Shown one piece after another: positions 55,701-63,437 of a DNA stretch of 64,000 nt (position 1 is its first letter; every line of letters starts with the position of its first letter). A program made the translations under genes and the position numbers. The stretch comes from Saprospiraceae bacterium. GTDB lineage: Bacteria > Bacteroidota > Bacteroidia > Chitinophagales > Saprospiraceae. The notes below the pieces were generated by a model. It searched no databases and was not told the DNA's origin. It worked only from the letters and a program-made list of their open reading frames with translations. The stretch is taken from contig JAEUUT010000061.1 in assembly GCA_016787415.1 (NCBI GenBank), forward strand, positions 1 to 64,000, written 5' to 3'.

Positions 55701-58366
55701 TCCGCCGTAGGAATATTAGGATCGGTAGCAGATAAAATAGCGTTTGGACTGGGTTTATAATTCCCCCAGCGGTCGTAGGCTTTTAAATCGTAGTCGGGAT
55801 TGGACCCAGAATAGGCAAATTTGTAGGGGCTCAGCCGAGCCTTGTTCGAATGCTGATAGCTAAAAGAAATCCCGGTCAACGTGAGTTTGCCGTCATCGAC
55901 CGATCCTGTTCCAAAGTTTATATTATTCGGCACATGGCGGCACAGAGAATAATTATATTGGAAATGAACTTCCTTGATGGGAACCGCTTGGGCAGGATTT
56001 TTATCATAATCCGGTTTGGAATACAGGCTTATTTTCTTCAATAACCGCATGGGCTTGTTCGCGGCCCGTTTTCCATCGTTATTCGTAACACCGTACCCAT
56101 CTTTGCGGGGCTCCAGCGTAAATATGGCTACATAGTTTTTCGTTTCAATTTTCGTCAGGTAATACAGCTCCTTTTCTCCATAAATATAATTGGCTTTATC
56201 GTCCTTATGATCGGACTTTAATCCTTCATTGAACGTAGCTTGTTTATCGCCTACCGGTACGCGCCAGCGATAATTACTGATCACGGTATCGTATTCAAAC
56301 CGGGTATAATTGCCGATATCTCCGGGGCTTGGGCCCCGTGTAGTCGCATTATAATTTTCGCTATCGATGTAATCGGGCGAGAGGATGGCCGTCAGCAGAT
56401 AGGAATGGGCATAGGGGGGCATGATTGTGTTGGAATAGTAATTATCGATGCCGAGCAAATTGTCATTGGAATTGTCTCCGGGTGCATAAGTGACCAACCC
56501 CGAACTGGCAGTGGGCGCTCTTCCAGGGTCATTGTTCAAGGTTGTGCCAACGGCGAACGTAACTTCTTCCTGTCGGGTATTATAGGCAGCAATGCCGTAT
56601 ACGTAGCGAGCTCCGTCGGTTCGCAGCGTGGTAATCTCGGCGATATGGTGATCGATGGTTTGGCCAGGACCGGGGGTGTATAACTTCGGTCTTACTTCCA
56701 GTCCGTAGCCGGCCATCTCGTCGCGGGAAATCATAGACAAGGATTGATTCCGGCGCTCCCTTTTTTTTCGGTAATTATTCGCAGCGATATCCTGCTGACC
56801 TTCCGCATAATAATGGTCGCCAACCGTGTGAAACTTAGAAAGTTGGTTCAGCAAAACGCTTTTGGGTCGATGTTTTCCCACCTTATAGAAAAAGGATGAA
56901 TCCGCATCGACAGATTTTTCATTGGCTTCTTTAAAGTAGTAGTTTTCATACAAGGGATCGCCCGTTGATATGTGATGGGTCAGGCGGGAGGCTGCCGGAT
57001 TGTCGTCGCTCCAGCGCCCGGTTTGAGTATTGACATCCGTCAAGGCGAAGTCCGAACCAAAGTGGGTAAGATTGCCGATACCTATTTCGAAGCCGGTTGA
57101 AATGCCGTCGCTGGTTGTGCCGGTTCTGGCATCGAAAACATGGCCCAGATCTCCTCTGAAAGGGCGGTAACTGCCGCCAACGCCTTGGCCCGATACCGAA
57201 TAAATATCGTAGGTAAAATTAGTTAGGGGCAGGGCGGGAGTGTTGGGGGTAAAGGGGCCGTCTTTCTCTCTATTAAAATCCAGTAAGGCATTGTCGTATT
57301 TGGTACCTTCATCAGCGTGCAGGTAGCCATAAGCAGGGTTTGAAAACACCTTTTGAGTGAGCTTTTGCGCGGAATAATAGCCTCCCACGGTGAAATTGGG
57401 GTGTAAGCCGTAGAGTTCAAACCCAAGTTTAAAATTTCCAGTGATGGAAAAATTCTGCATAGAGGGGCCGCCCTGAGGGGTAAAGGTCGGCATGCCGAAA
57501 TCGAAGGAAGAACTGGCCAGGGATGCGCTGTTCTGGGTATCTCCTTCATTGCCTAAATATCCATATCTACTTTTGTTTGCAGCCTTATTTGGGTCAGATG
57601 TCGATACCCGTCCCGACAGGCCAATCGTTAACGCTTTAAGCCCGGCTCTCGAATTGAAAGAAGAACCAACACTAGCGGATAGTCCAGCGGAGGTACCGGT
57701 CTTCGTGTTTTTAGCAACCGTACTACTGAAACTGATTGATGGATTCAAGCTTAATCCGTCATCGCTACTGGAAGTTATCCCGAGGCTAGCCGTTCCACTA
57801 CTTTTTCCACCAGAATTGGTGCTCAGGGCAAGATTCAATCCTTGCTCTATCGCCATCCCATTGTAATTATTATAACGAACACCGATAGAATAATTTATTC
57901 CCAACTTCAATTTATCCAATCCGAACAATTCTATTCCGAAACCCGTATTCAGGCCGTAAGTCCGGTTCGGTTTCATATTCAATTCCTTAATTACTTCATC
58001 CCCGTTAAAATCGTCGGGAAGGCCTCGCATACCGCGATTAATAACCCCAGGATTGATGTTCCAACCTAGGCCCACCCAGCTCGCCTCTTGGTCCATCGTG
58101 ATTCCCCCATTATAAGCAATATTAATGGGATAACCATCGATGTCCATCAATGGGATATTGTAATTAAAATCACCGGAAAACGGATCAACCATCTCGGAGG
58201 TACCGACCGGCTCGAAGCTCTGCACTTCCGGCTGGCTGGGACCACCTGTAAGGGCATAGGCATAGGGCGGGGCAATTACCTGGAATAGGATGATAAAAAT
58301 CAAAAAAAACGCCATTTTGGGGCGGGCCTTGGCTTTCCATCTGGTTTTATTGGTACCGATATTCAT
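52712..58366 (-). CDS. Giant exported shell-type protein (SpvB/YD-like N-terminal part)
   Basis: An 1884-residue secreted protein with a signal peptide (MAFFLIFIILFQVIAPPYAYA). The mature start (VDPFSGDFNYNIPLMDIDGY, then ASWVGLGWNINPGVINRGMR) is the opening motif of large Bacteroidota YD/SpvB-like shell proteins. Residues ~150-270 are Gly/Ser-rich with alternating strands (YSIGVRYNNYNG, TSAGLSASVGSSFNS). The centre has long beta-rich segments, and the end is a PKD/Ig-like module (VAGGTDPYSFDWTVTGCD). It is first of the four large secreted products of the operon, and its ATG overlaps the stop of the lipoprotein gene. Function: probably a structural shell or surface carrier for the downstream tips (inference). 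Confidence 0.85.
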   Translation of the reverse strand: MNIGTNKTRWKAKARPKMAFFLIFIILFQVIAPPYAYALTGGPSQPEVQSFEPVGTSEMVDPFSGDFNYNIPLMDIDGYPINIAYNGGITMDQEASWVGLGWNINPGVINRGMRGLPDDFNGDEVIKELNMKPNRTYGLNTGFGIELFGLDKLKLGINYSIGVRYNNYNGMAIEQGLNLALSTNSGGKSSGTASLGITSSSDDGLSLNPSISFSSTVAKNTKTGTSAGLSASVGSSFNSRAGLKALTIGLSGRVSTSDPNKAANKSRYGYLGNEGDTQNSASLASSSFDFGMPTFTPQGGPSMQNFSITGNFKLGFELYGLHPNFTVGGYYSAQKLTQKVFSNPAYGYLHADEGTKYDNALLDFNREKDGPFTPNTPALPLTNFTYDIYSVSGQGVGGSYRPFRGDLGHVFDARTGTTSDGISTGFEIGIGNLTHFGSDFALTDVNTQTGRWSDDNPAASRLTHHISTGDPLYENYYFKEANEKSVDADSSFFYKVGKHRPKSVLLNQLSKFHTVGDHYYAEGQQDIAANNYRKKRERRNQSLSMISRDEMAGYGLEVRPKLYTPGPGQTIDHHIAEITTLRTDGARYVYGIAAYNTRQEEVTFAVGTTLNNDPGRAPTASSGLVTYAPGDNSNDNLLGIDNYYSNTIMPPYAHSYLLTAILSPDYIDSENYNATTRGPSPGDIGNYTRFEYDTVISNYRWRVPVGDKQATFNEGLKSDHKDDKANYIYGEKELYYLTKIETKNYVAIFTLEPRKDGYGVTNNDGKRAANKPMRLLKKISLYSKPDYDKNPAQAVPIKEVHFQYNYSLCRHVPNNINFGTGSVDDGKLTLTGISFSYQHSNKARLSPYKFAYSGSNPDYDLKAYDRWGNYKPSPNAILSATDPNIPTAEFPYVEQNKSTADQYAQAWSLTEVNLPSGGKINVEYESDDYAYVQNKRAGQMFKVVDILPVAGNFSTNTFTVGATDGPGTTVDLNHPAGTMLIVKLQDPLTGPNRHDLFRARYLDGIDNLYFRFLMDIMGGRYEYVSGYIKPNSLNRAACQVDFSGQYACIPLLNTNTKDNNNGSSISPITKAAIQFGRLNMSRVVWNSAALDGAIGDNESFGLGVLQAIVNADFTKNIVEAIEGPNEALYNKGVGIKMVRGKSWVRLNNPNGKKLGGGCRVKKIAISDEWSGMSNSAEPSFIYGQVYDYTLEDGTSSGVASYEPQLGGDENPWKIPIFVEEEKMLAPDDEHYVEEPFGESFFPSPSVGYSRVTVKNLQWNNVARHATGKVVHEFYTAKDFPTITERTSLTAKQEKTSPFSIASLLKIDVKDYMTASQGYVIELNDMNGKPFRQSVYQEGQTTPITSVEYHYKSKPYLNGASRLDNEATVVYNDGTVAANNIGVFFDFVSDMREHKTTTVSGSINANVDGFLVGPYTLYIPIILPSFTQEITQFRSAVITKVIQRFGILEETVAKDLGSVVSTKNLAYDAETGNVLLTQTTTDFNDQVYSLTYPAYWYYHGMGPAYRNIGFKKTGVTFSTTGIANITNAPAYFAEGDELALSNGTVGWVLDVNLASIRVVDRNGGNVTGTLDVKILRSGQRNQQEVSMATITTLSNPLTNFKSNIYDNVLQAQAMEFTNNWRTFCDCFQGAASGSTSNPYVLGTKGMYKNKKSYVHLSGRSQSNYDNNTNIRKDGVFLSYTPFYKLTAGRWDIDRSNWTYTSEVTEFSPFGAELENKDALGRYSAAIYGYNQTFPTAVAANSKYQQIAFDNFEDYAFSLCADNHFKFRNNTSNLVDTQSHTGRNSIRVTNGTPVNMTKQIHLCEKTDACNLQLLPKQTANIICYTVAGGTDPYSFDWTVTGCDLSILINDAGDGICVTKPVAGSCQLIITVTDKNKCKKIFAPITL

Positions 58367-59052
58367 GATGTTTTCAGTTTGGGCAGGTTTTTTAATTCTT
58401 GGGTTCGGAAAGTAAATTTTATCAAGCCAGTATTAAAGGTCCGATCATAAAAGAGCAGGGTTTTGTTCTCTGCTGTTTTCTGATTAGAAATATGGAATCC
58501 GAGTAAAATTGTACTAGTCGGCGCTGCGTCAAATGTCCGCTCGAAGTGATATAATTCGCAGGCCAACGTATCGGTTCCTTCTACCAGATGAATATCATGC
58601 TGCATCCCGAAGGCAAAATAATTGACTCGCTCGGTATACTGCTGCGATGAAGTGAGTTGATATTTTAATAATTCGCCAGCGAATTCCTTCAAAGAAATTT
58701 TGAGGTCATAATACTGCATATCTTTCAATTCGCCCACTTTTCTTCTGACCAGGCTATCCGGCAAAATATCTTTCTTTTCTTCCAAGCAAACGATGTATTC
58801 ATAAGGTTTGAATTGAGCGGAAAAGGTCAGATTGTTAATAGTTTTTTCTTTTTTAAAACCATTGTCCGGGTCTTGAATCCATTGAACATAGTCTTTTACA
58901 TTCTTCACTTTGGCTTTTTCAGCAGGAATGTAACCATTTTCTACTTCAACTATTTTTTCTCCGGCTATGGTATCTGTACTTTCTGTATTAGCGCAGGACA
59001 CCATAAAAAAAATAAAATAGGACAAGATTATCAGTGCTCCTAATTTATTCAT
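58363..59052 (-). CDS. Lipoprotein of the Rhs operon
   Basis: From the ATG at 59052 the product is 229 residues (MNKLGALIILSYFIFFMVSC...), a classic lipoprotein signal with a lipobox VSC-A. Upstream in-frame starts at 59067 and 59079 overlap the preceding gene and would push the signal inward, so 59052, one base past that gene's stop, is preferred. No known domain. The stop overlaps the start of the 1884-residue gene (ATGA). It is probably an outer- or inner-membrane-tethered partner of the secreted shell proteins. Confidence 0.82.
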   Translation of the reverse strand: MNKLGALIILSYFIFFMVSCANTESTDTIAGEKIVEVENGYIPAEKAKVKNVKDYVQWIQDPDNGFKKEKTINNLTFSAQFKPYEYIVCLEEKKDILPDSLVRRKVGELKDMQYYDLKISLKEFAGELLKYQLTSSQQYTERVNYFAFGMQHDIHLVEGTDTLACELYHFERTFDAAPTSTILLGFHISNQKTAENKTLLFYDRTFNTGLIKFTFRTQELKNLPKLKTS

Positions 59053-59053
59053 C

Positions 59054-59584
59054 TCAGTTTTTTCCATTATATCTCGCATTAATAAATTCTATTACCTCCT
59101 TCGTGATATCTTTCGTACTTACGGCATACATTAGTGAACCATTCCCATCATTACCGAATACATAAGTATAGTGGTTTTCTTCTCCAAAATCTTTTATGTA
59201 TTGGTTGATCTGGATTAGTATTTCCTGGTCGTATTGTTTAGTAAGCGCAGCATTGTCTTCTTCATAAGTCTGCTTTCGCTGCAAAAAATCCTCTCGTTTA
59301 ATATTGAATGTTGCAATGGTGTTCTGGTTTTTCTGTTGTTCATCTTCAATCTTTTTTGCTATTGTTTTTAGATCCAAATTCAAGCTATCCAGTATTCTAT
59401 CTCTCGCTGTTTTTACATTAATATATTTTTGTTCGATTTCCTTTTTCATCTCGAAACCATTATATACCTCTTGAATAATAACAAATCCGGTTTTGGGAGT
59501 AGTCTGATGCTCGTATACCATCCAGGCAGCCAGGAGCCCTGTTAGGAAAAGGAATTGCAGGATGTGTCTATTTTTAGCCCACAT
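59054..59584 (-). CDS. Skp/OmpH-like periplasmic chaperone
   Basis: About 176 residues from the ATG at 59584 (a TTG lies two codons earlier). One N-terminal membrane/signal segment (ILQFLFLTGLLAAWMVY) is followed by the OmpH pattern: a short strand (GFVIIQEVYNGF), a long coiled coil of two charged helices, and a returning strand end (YTYVFGNDGNGSLMYAVSTK). Skp chaperones hold outer-membrane or secreted proteins during transit. As first gene of an operon that exports proteins of up to 3319 residues, it is probably a dedicated chaperone. The segment may remain uncleaved, anchoring it to the inner membrane. Confidence 0.85.
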   Translation of the reverse strand: MWAKNRHILQFLFLTGLLAAWMVYEHQTTPKTGFVIIQEVYNGFEMKKEIEQKYINVKTARDRILDSLNLDLKTIAKKIEDEQQKNQNTIATFNIKREDFLQRKQTYEEDNAALTKQYDQEILIQINQYIKDFGEENHYTYVFGNDGNGSLMYAVSTKDITKEVIEFINARYNGKN

Positions 59585-60178
59585 ATGCAATTGTCGTTAA
59601 GGTGAGCAAATGTGTTTCGGAAACTGACGGAAGGCCATATAATAAGCTGGGCGATCCAGGGGAGGTAGGCATTTCGTTTTAGGATTTGGCAGAGGTGTGA
59701 AAGTATTTTATTGGGGCCATGTTCACAATGGCGGCTCAAATGTTTGTATTTTTTTCCGTAATGCATTAATTGTTTTAGAAAAAAATTAATTTCAATTCAA
59801 TATTTTTTCACGCGAGATGCTGGTGGAAACATGATAGAAGAGAACGGTGCGGATATGGCAAGGTTTTGGAGATCGGTACAAAAGCCCTAAGCAGGTCATA
59901 GATAGTCTCTCTTCAAGATGGCGAAACTCACTGGATCATAGGCTGTCCACACCCCCCGCTGGTACCGATGCTGCCAATCCCCTACCTCGAAAACCAAACC
60001 TAAAAACAAATACGCTGCCGCGTCGGCTGTGCCGACAAAAGCAACACGAGCAGCATGTTAATGCGATTTGTCGAATCCCACCTCTCCAGGCATTCCCATC
60101 CCATACTATCTGCTTTTCAGAAAGCAGACGGATAAAAACGGCGATTAAACCTCCCTACCAGTTTGCCCTCCTTCTTCA
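59585..60178. other. Non-coding region upstream of the Rhs operon
   Basis: About 590 bp without a convincing gene; frames on both strands look like chance. It must hold the promoter of the minus-strand Rhs operon. The only structured element seen is the leader-like hairpin at 60022-60036. Confidence 0.5.
60022..60036. repeat. Third, diverged member of the GGC-TGT-GCC leader hairpin family
   Basis: GTCGGC-TGT-GCCGAC, preceded at 59990-60007 by AAAACCAAACCTAAAAAC. This matches the order of elements in the leaders at 20234-20310 and 20726-20800, although stem bases have changed in a compensatory way. Confidence 0.55.
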
Positions 60179-60605
60179 TCAACCACCCGCATTTTTACTC
60201 GGAAAATACCTTTCAAACACAAGCTTCGAAAAGCGCGCCTCCACCGGTCTGTTTGCTGCAATAAAAGCACTAGCATCTTTGTGCAGATTTTCTCCCAGTA
60301 AAGGCCGCAAGTGTTCCAGTTCGCTTAAGTCAAACGATTCGTATAGTCCCGGCAAGAGCAAGTCCGATTTGTAGGTCGTACGGACAAGCGTTTCTTCAAA
60401 CGGCACTTCAGGCTTGCTGCTGTCTAATCCCGTAAAATGAAATAACAGGGCGTATGCCAGCATCTCCTGGTCCACCCAGCGTCTGACCGCGGCATTGGAT
60501 TTCAGGTCCGGATGACGCATCAAGGTGTCCAGTAAATACTGTAAGGGGAGCCAGGTTGTTTCGATACATGAAACACCCCTGAATCGTGTAGGAGGAACAG
60601 CGATT
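60179..60605 (-). pseudogene. Remnant resembling the C-terminus of a NACHT-type protein
   Basis: The frame is open from the stop at 60179 up past 60600 without a usable ATG at its head; the first ATG is at 60520. The end, SELEHLRPLLGENLHKDASA ... SKLVFERYFPS, aligns with the last ~60 residues of the NACHT protein at 31291-34914 (DIRHFHPLIGKDLEREFTAY ... QSVFETYTSS), with matching length to the stop. The upstream part (LPLQYLLDTLMRHPDLKSNA) is coding-like. It is probably a 5'-truncated paralogue; a small independent gene starting at 60520 is the alternative. Confidence 0.55.
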
Positions 60606-60968
60606 TTAAATATCTTTCAGCAGCTGATTTACAGTACGCTTTGCCTTTTCAATAATATCTTTCAATTCCTCTATCCTTTCCTTCGTATTAGATACACTTA
60701 TAGCCTCGTTCGCTGGGAAATTCTTGTTGGGAACCGCATCAAAAAACATTTCGCCGCTACCAGTTAGCAGCCAATGCAGGTTCAATTGGTTATAAGTATC
60801 GGCCATACGGGCTAATAGTTCAGCGGACAAACTGCTCTCTCCGTTTACAATTTTGCTGATGTTAGGCTGGGTGACTCCGACACTTTTGGCAAAATCTACT
60901 TGATTGAGGTTCAATACCTTCATCAACTTTTTTAATCTTATACCCTGGTCAATTTGATAGTGCTCCAT
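60606..60968 (-). CDS. XRE-family HTH transcriptional regulator
   Basis: A 120-residue protein with a Cro/C1-type helix-turn-helix at about residues 10-65 (RLKKLMKVLNLNQVDFAKSV, then TQPNISKIVNGESSLSAELL) and a short coiled-coil C-terminus (KERIEELKDIIEKAKRTVNQ) suited to dimerisation. It is divergent from the gene at 61072. A palindrome between them is a likely operator. Confidence 0.93.
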   Translation of the reverse strand: MEHYQIDQGIRLKKLMKVLNLNQVDFAKSVGVTQPNISKIVNGESSLSAELLARMADTYNQLNLHWLLTGSGEMFFDAVPNKNFPANEAISVSNTKERIEELKDIIEKAKRTVNQLLKDI

Positions 60969-60995
60969 TTTGCATAAATATTCTTTTTGATTATA

Positions 60996-61017
60996 TTTTC
61001 ATTTTTATAAATGAAAA
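60996..61017. promoter_or_regulatory. Putative operator palindrome of the XRE regulator
   Basis: TTTTCATTT-TTAT-AAATGAAAA is a perfect 9-bp inverted repeat. An outer pair ATTCTTTT / AAAAGAAT lies near the same centre. It sits in the 103-bp gap between the divergent XRE gene and the 61072 gene, 28 bp upstream of the XRE ATG, where a repressor would block both promoters. Confidence 0.55.
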
Positions 61018-61071
61018 GAATAATTTTGCTTGAAAGTTACCGAATAAAGTGAATCAAGAAAAACTTTACTT

Positions 61072-61581
61072 ATGGGAGCCGACAAGCCAGAGATAAAAAA
61101 AATACATACCCAAACGCCACTACCATTTGTCCCAATCCTTATGGGAGGGATCATACTCATCGTGGCATTATTCAAGGCGACTGACTTTAGTTCGGATAAT
61201 CAGGAGCCAAAACTCAGCCCAAAAGAGGAAGCAAAGTTGGAAAAGCGACTCAAAGAAATCGATGACTCTGAGCAGTACGCGCTCATAGCAGTGGAGAGCG
61301 GCTATTTTGCCTGTTTGCACAGCGGAAAAACAGTATGCTACCTGCAAGCCGGTGAAATATGGAAATATGGCGTTACCAGTAAAGGCGAATTTGGGCGCTA
61401 TGCAGGTAAGTTCCTGAGAAATCACCGGGTTTCTTATATCGCGCAGTTCAAGGGCAACATGGCGGAGTGTCTGAAGCAGGAGCAAATCAAACTTTTCAAT
61501 TACCCGTTCTTACCGGAAAATGTAGCACGACCCTTGGAAGAGCGCTTACCTCGGCCGCCGTTTAATCCAATTATGCGGTAA
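61072..61581 (+). CDS. Uncharacterised membrane-anchored protein, GIY-YIG-like motif
   Basis: A 169-residue protein with one N-terminal membrane helix (FVPILMGGIILIVALF), a charged linker (SPKEEAKLEKRLKEIDD), and a compact C-terminal domain. That domain holds EIWKYGVTSKGEFGRYAGKF and FKGNMAECLKQEQIKLFNYP. The YGVT...GRY and E-containing segments recall GIY-YIG-type folds, and similar small proteins occur in many Bacteroidota, but the resemblance is only by eye. It is divergent from the XRE regulator and close to the next gene downstream. Confidence 0.75.
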   Translation: MGADKPEIKKIHTQTPLPFVPILMGGIILIVALFKATDFSSDNQEPKLSPKEEAKLEKRLKEIDDSEQYALIAVESGYFACLHSGKTVCYLQAGEIWKYGVTSKGEFGRYAGKFLRNHRVSYIAQFKGNMAECLKQEQIKLFNYPFLPENVARPLEERLPRPPFNPIMR

Positions 61582-61627
61582 CTTGCAAGATCAAATGCTC
61601 CATCGTAATTTTGTAAAAAATCCTACT

Positions 61628-61888
61628 ATGCTGGTTGTTAAGGTCGTTGATGAAGATATTGCCGACAAGGTCGATACAAAATACATATCCGATCAGTTCA
61701 TGCACGTGCATGACACCGATATCATATACATATGTACCCGTGAGGGAGGAGAAGAAGATGATTGGGTGGACGAATCAGGAATACGGCAAATTGTAATTCA
61801 CTTGCCCTATAAGGAGGTGAAACGAATAGCCGATATCAGATCTCTGATGCTTGCGAAAGCGCGGGAACGATTGGGATTGGTAGCTTAA
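61628..61888 (+). CDS. Small uncharacterised acidic protein
   Basis: From the ATG at 61628 the product is 86 residues (MLVVKVVDEDIADKVDTKYI...). The open frame begins 45 bp earlier with an implausible leader, so the internal ATG is preferred. It is acidic with an alternating beta/helix pattern and no known motif. It is likely co-transcribed with 61072-61581 upstream and the transporter downstream. Confidence 0.6.
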   Translation: MLVVKVVDEDIADKVDTKYISDQFMHVHDTDIIYICTREGGEEDDWVDESGIRQIVIHLPYKEVKRIADIRSLMLAKARERLGLVA

Positions 61889-61907
61889 CTATATATACCT
61901 TAAATCA

Positions 61908-63239
61908 TTGAATTCCTACCTATCCTTCCGCACCTTCAATTCCAACGGAAGTTTTAGGCTTCTCGGTACACTATTGTTGATGAGTGCCTTACCGACGCTG
62001 TATCAAAGCGTTCGGATTTACTTCCTCGGAGCGCTTCCTGTTGACTGGGGTTACAACATTGCCTCTCAGTTATCTTGGGTTGGTCTTTTCTTTGAAGTGG
62101 TTCAGGAGGCTTTTATGCTCCCCTTATTTTTTCTTTTAGGTCAGGCACTCCATGATCGAAACGAGTTCGTCAACCGGGTGCAAACAGGCCTTACCCTTAC
62201 CATTGTCATGTATGGCATTCTAACTACACTATTAGCAGTTAATGCACCCTACCTTACCCGTTTCATGGCACAAAAACCAGAACTCATTTCAGCAACAGTC
62301 ACTTACATACGCCTCGAAACAATTGGTATGTTTTTCTCAGCGCCGCTTAAATTTTGTTCACTCATATTTCTTTCGCTGAAATACAACAGAGCATTATTGA
62401 CCATATTGTTGTTGCAAATGATTCTTTCCATTGCATTCGATACGCTCTTGATAAGCAACACCCCGATTTCATTCAAATTGGGCGTAAATGGAATAGCATG
62501 GACCAATATTGTTGTCAATATCTTCCTTTTGATGATGTCGCTTGTATTCCTTAGACGAGAAAGACTCATGCTTTTCAGAGATAATTTCAAATGGAGTTTT
62601 TCCTGGTTCAAAGGCTGGATAAAAATCGGTGGTTATTCCGGACTGGAATCTTTGGTGCGTAACCTCGCATTTATGTTGATGATTGTAAGACTCATGAATG
62701 AGATAAATGAACAGAGTGCTTTTTGGCTGGCAAATAATTTCATCTGGGGTTGGTTATTGTTACCGATACTGGCCCTGGGTGAGTTAATCAAACGAAACAG
62801 CGCTGAGTCCCCGGCCGATATCCTTCGTTTACTACCCAGTTATGTGATCATTTCCCTTGTTGTAATACTGCTTTGGTTGGCAACTTCTCCGCTTTGGTAT
62901 CCTTTTCTTCAAAGTATCCTGGGCATCCCGCACCCGGAGAAAGTACTCTACCTCGTCAGGTTATCCATACTGTTCTACGTGGTATTTGCTTTCAACAATA
63001 TAATTGATAGTATTTTCTATGGCTTGGGCCGCACCGATCTTATGCTGCTACAATCGCTGCTGGTAAATGTTCTCTTGTATGGATCCGCATTTATACTTTA
63101 TACCATGGGCTTTTTTCATCCGTCACTTGACAATATTACTATGCTATTTGGCATCGTAATAATCGTTGATGCAATTATTACATTTGTTCTTTTCTACCGG
63201 TTGCGACCACGATTGGAGGTCCGAAACAACCTTTCCTGA
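61908..63239 (+). CDS. MATE-type multidrug/Na+ antiporter family protein
   Basis: A 443-residue polytopic membrane protein with about twelve hydrophobic segments in two similar halves, as in MATE/MOP exporters. The N-terminal segment includes LLGTLLLMSALPTLYQSVRI, and the pattern of paired helices with ALPxxY and GxxGLxS-like turns fits the family. The start is probably the TTG at 61908, since the next ATG (61980) would cut into the first membrane helix. It would export a cationic small molecule by ion antiport; the substrate is unknown. The sequence following its stop is an in-frame gene tail (63240-63374). Confidence 0.8.
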   Translation: MNSYLSFRTFNSNGSFRLLGTLLLMSALPTLYQSVRIYFLGALPVDWGYNIASQLSWVGLFFEVVQEAFMLPLFFLLGQALHDRNEFVNRVQTGLTLTIVMYGILTTLLAVNAPYLTRFMAQKPELISATVTYIRLETIGMFFSAPLKFCSLIFLSLKYNRALLTILLLQMILSIAFDTLLISNTPISFKLGVNGIAWTNIVVNIFLLMMSLVFLRRERLMLFRDNFKWSFSWFKGWIKIGGYSGLESLVRNLAFMLMIVRLMNEINEQSAFWLANNFIWGWLLLPILALGELIKRNSAESPADILRLLPSYVIISLVVILLWLATSPLWYPFLQSILGIPHPEKVLYLVRLSILFYVVFAFNNIIDSIFYGLGRTDLMLLQSLLVNVLLYGSAFILYTMGFFHPSLDNITMLFGIVIIVDAIITFVLFYRLRPRLEVRNNLS

Positions 63240-63374
63240 TTACAGAACGCGTATTCTCGATTGCCGGAAACCGAACGTAACGAATGGCTGCTACGCCTTG
63301 CCAATGGAGAACCGCGCCTGGAGTTGACATTCAAAAAACGGCTTCAACAACTTGCACAGCCCAAGAAGCGCTAA
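63240..63374 (+). pseudogene. Orphan 3' gene tail directly after the MATE stop
   Basis: The 45 codons after the MATE stop stay open in the same frame and end in TAA at 63372-63374. Their composition is clearly coding-like (LPETERNEWLLRLANGEPRL, then ELTFKKRLQQLAQPKKR). There is no start codon of its own. It looks like the C-terminal remnant of a lost gene, joined here by deletion. Family not recognised. Confidence 0.5.
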
Positions 63375-63437
63375 ATTTTTTTACAAAAATACGGCTATTT
63401 GCTATTAAAGGCAGTATATTTGAATTAAATATCCTAT

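Noticed and set aside
59847..60374. 175-codon plus-strand frame
   Set aside because: Basic, low-complexity product without domain signals. It overlaps the better-supported minus-strand remnant and the leader-type hairpin.
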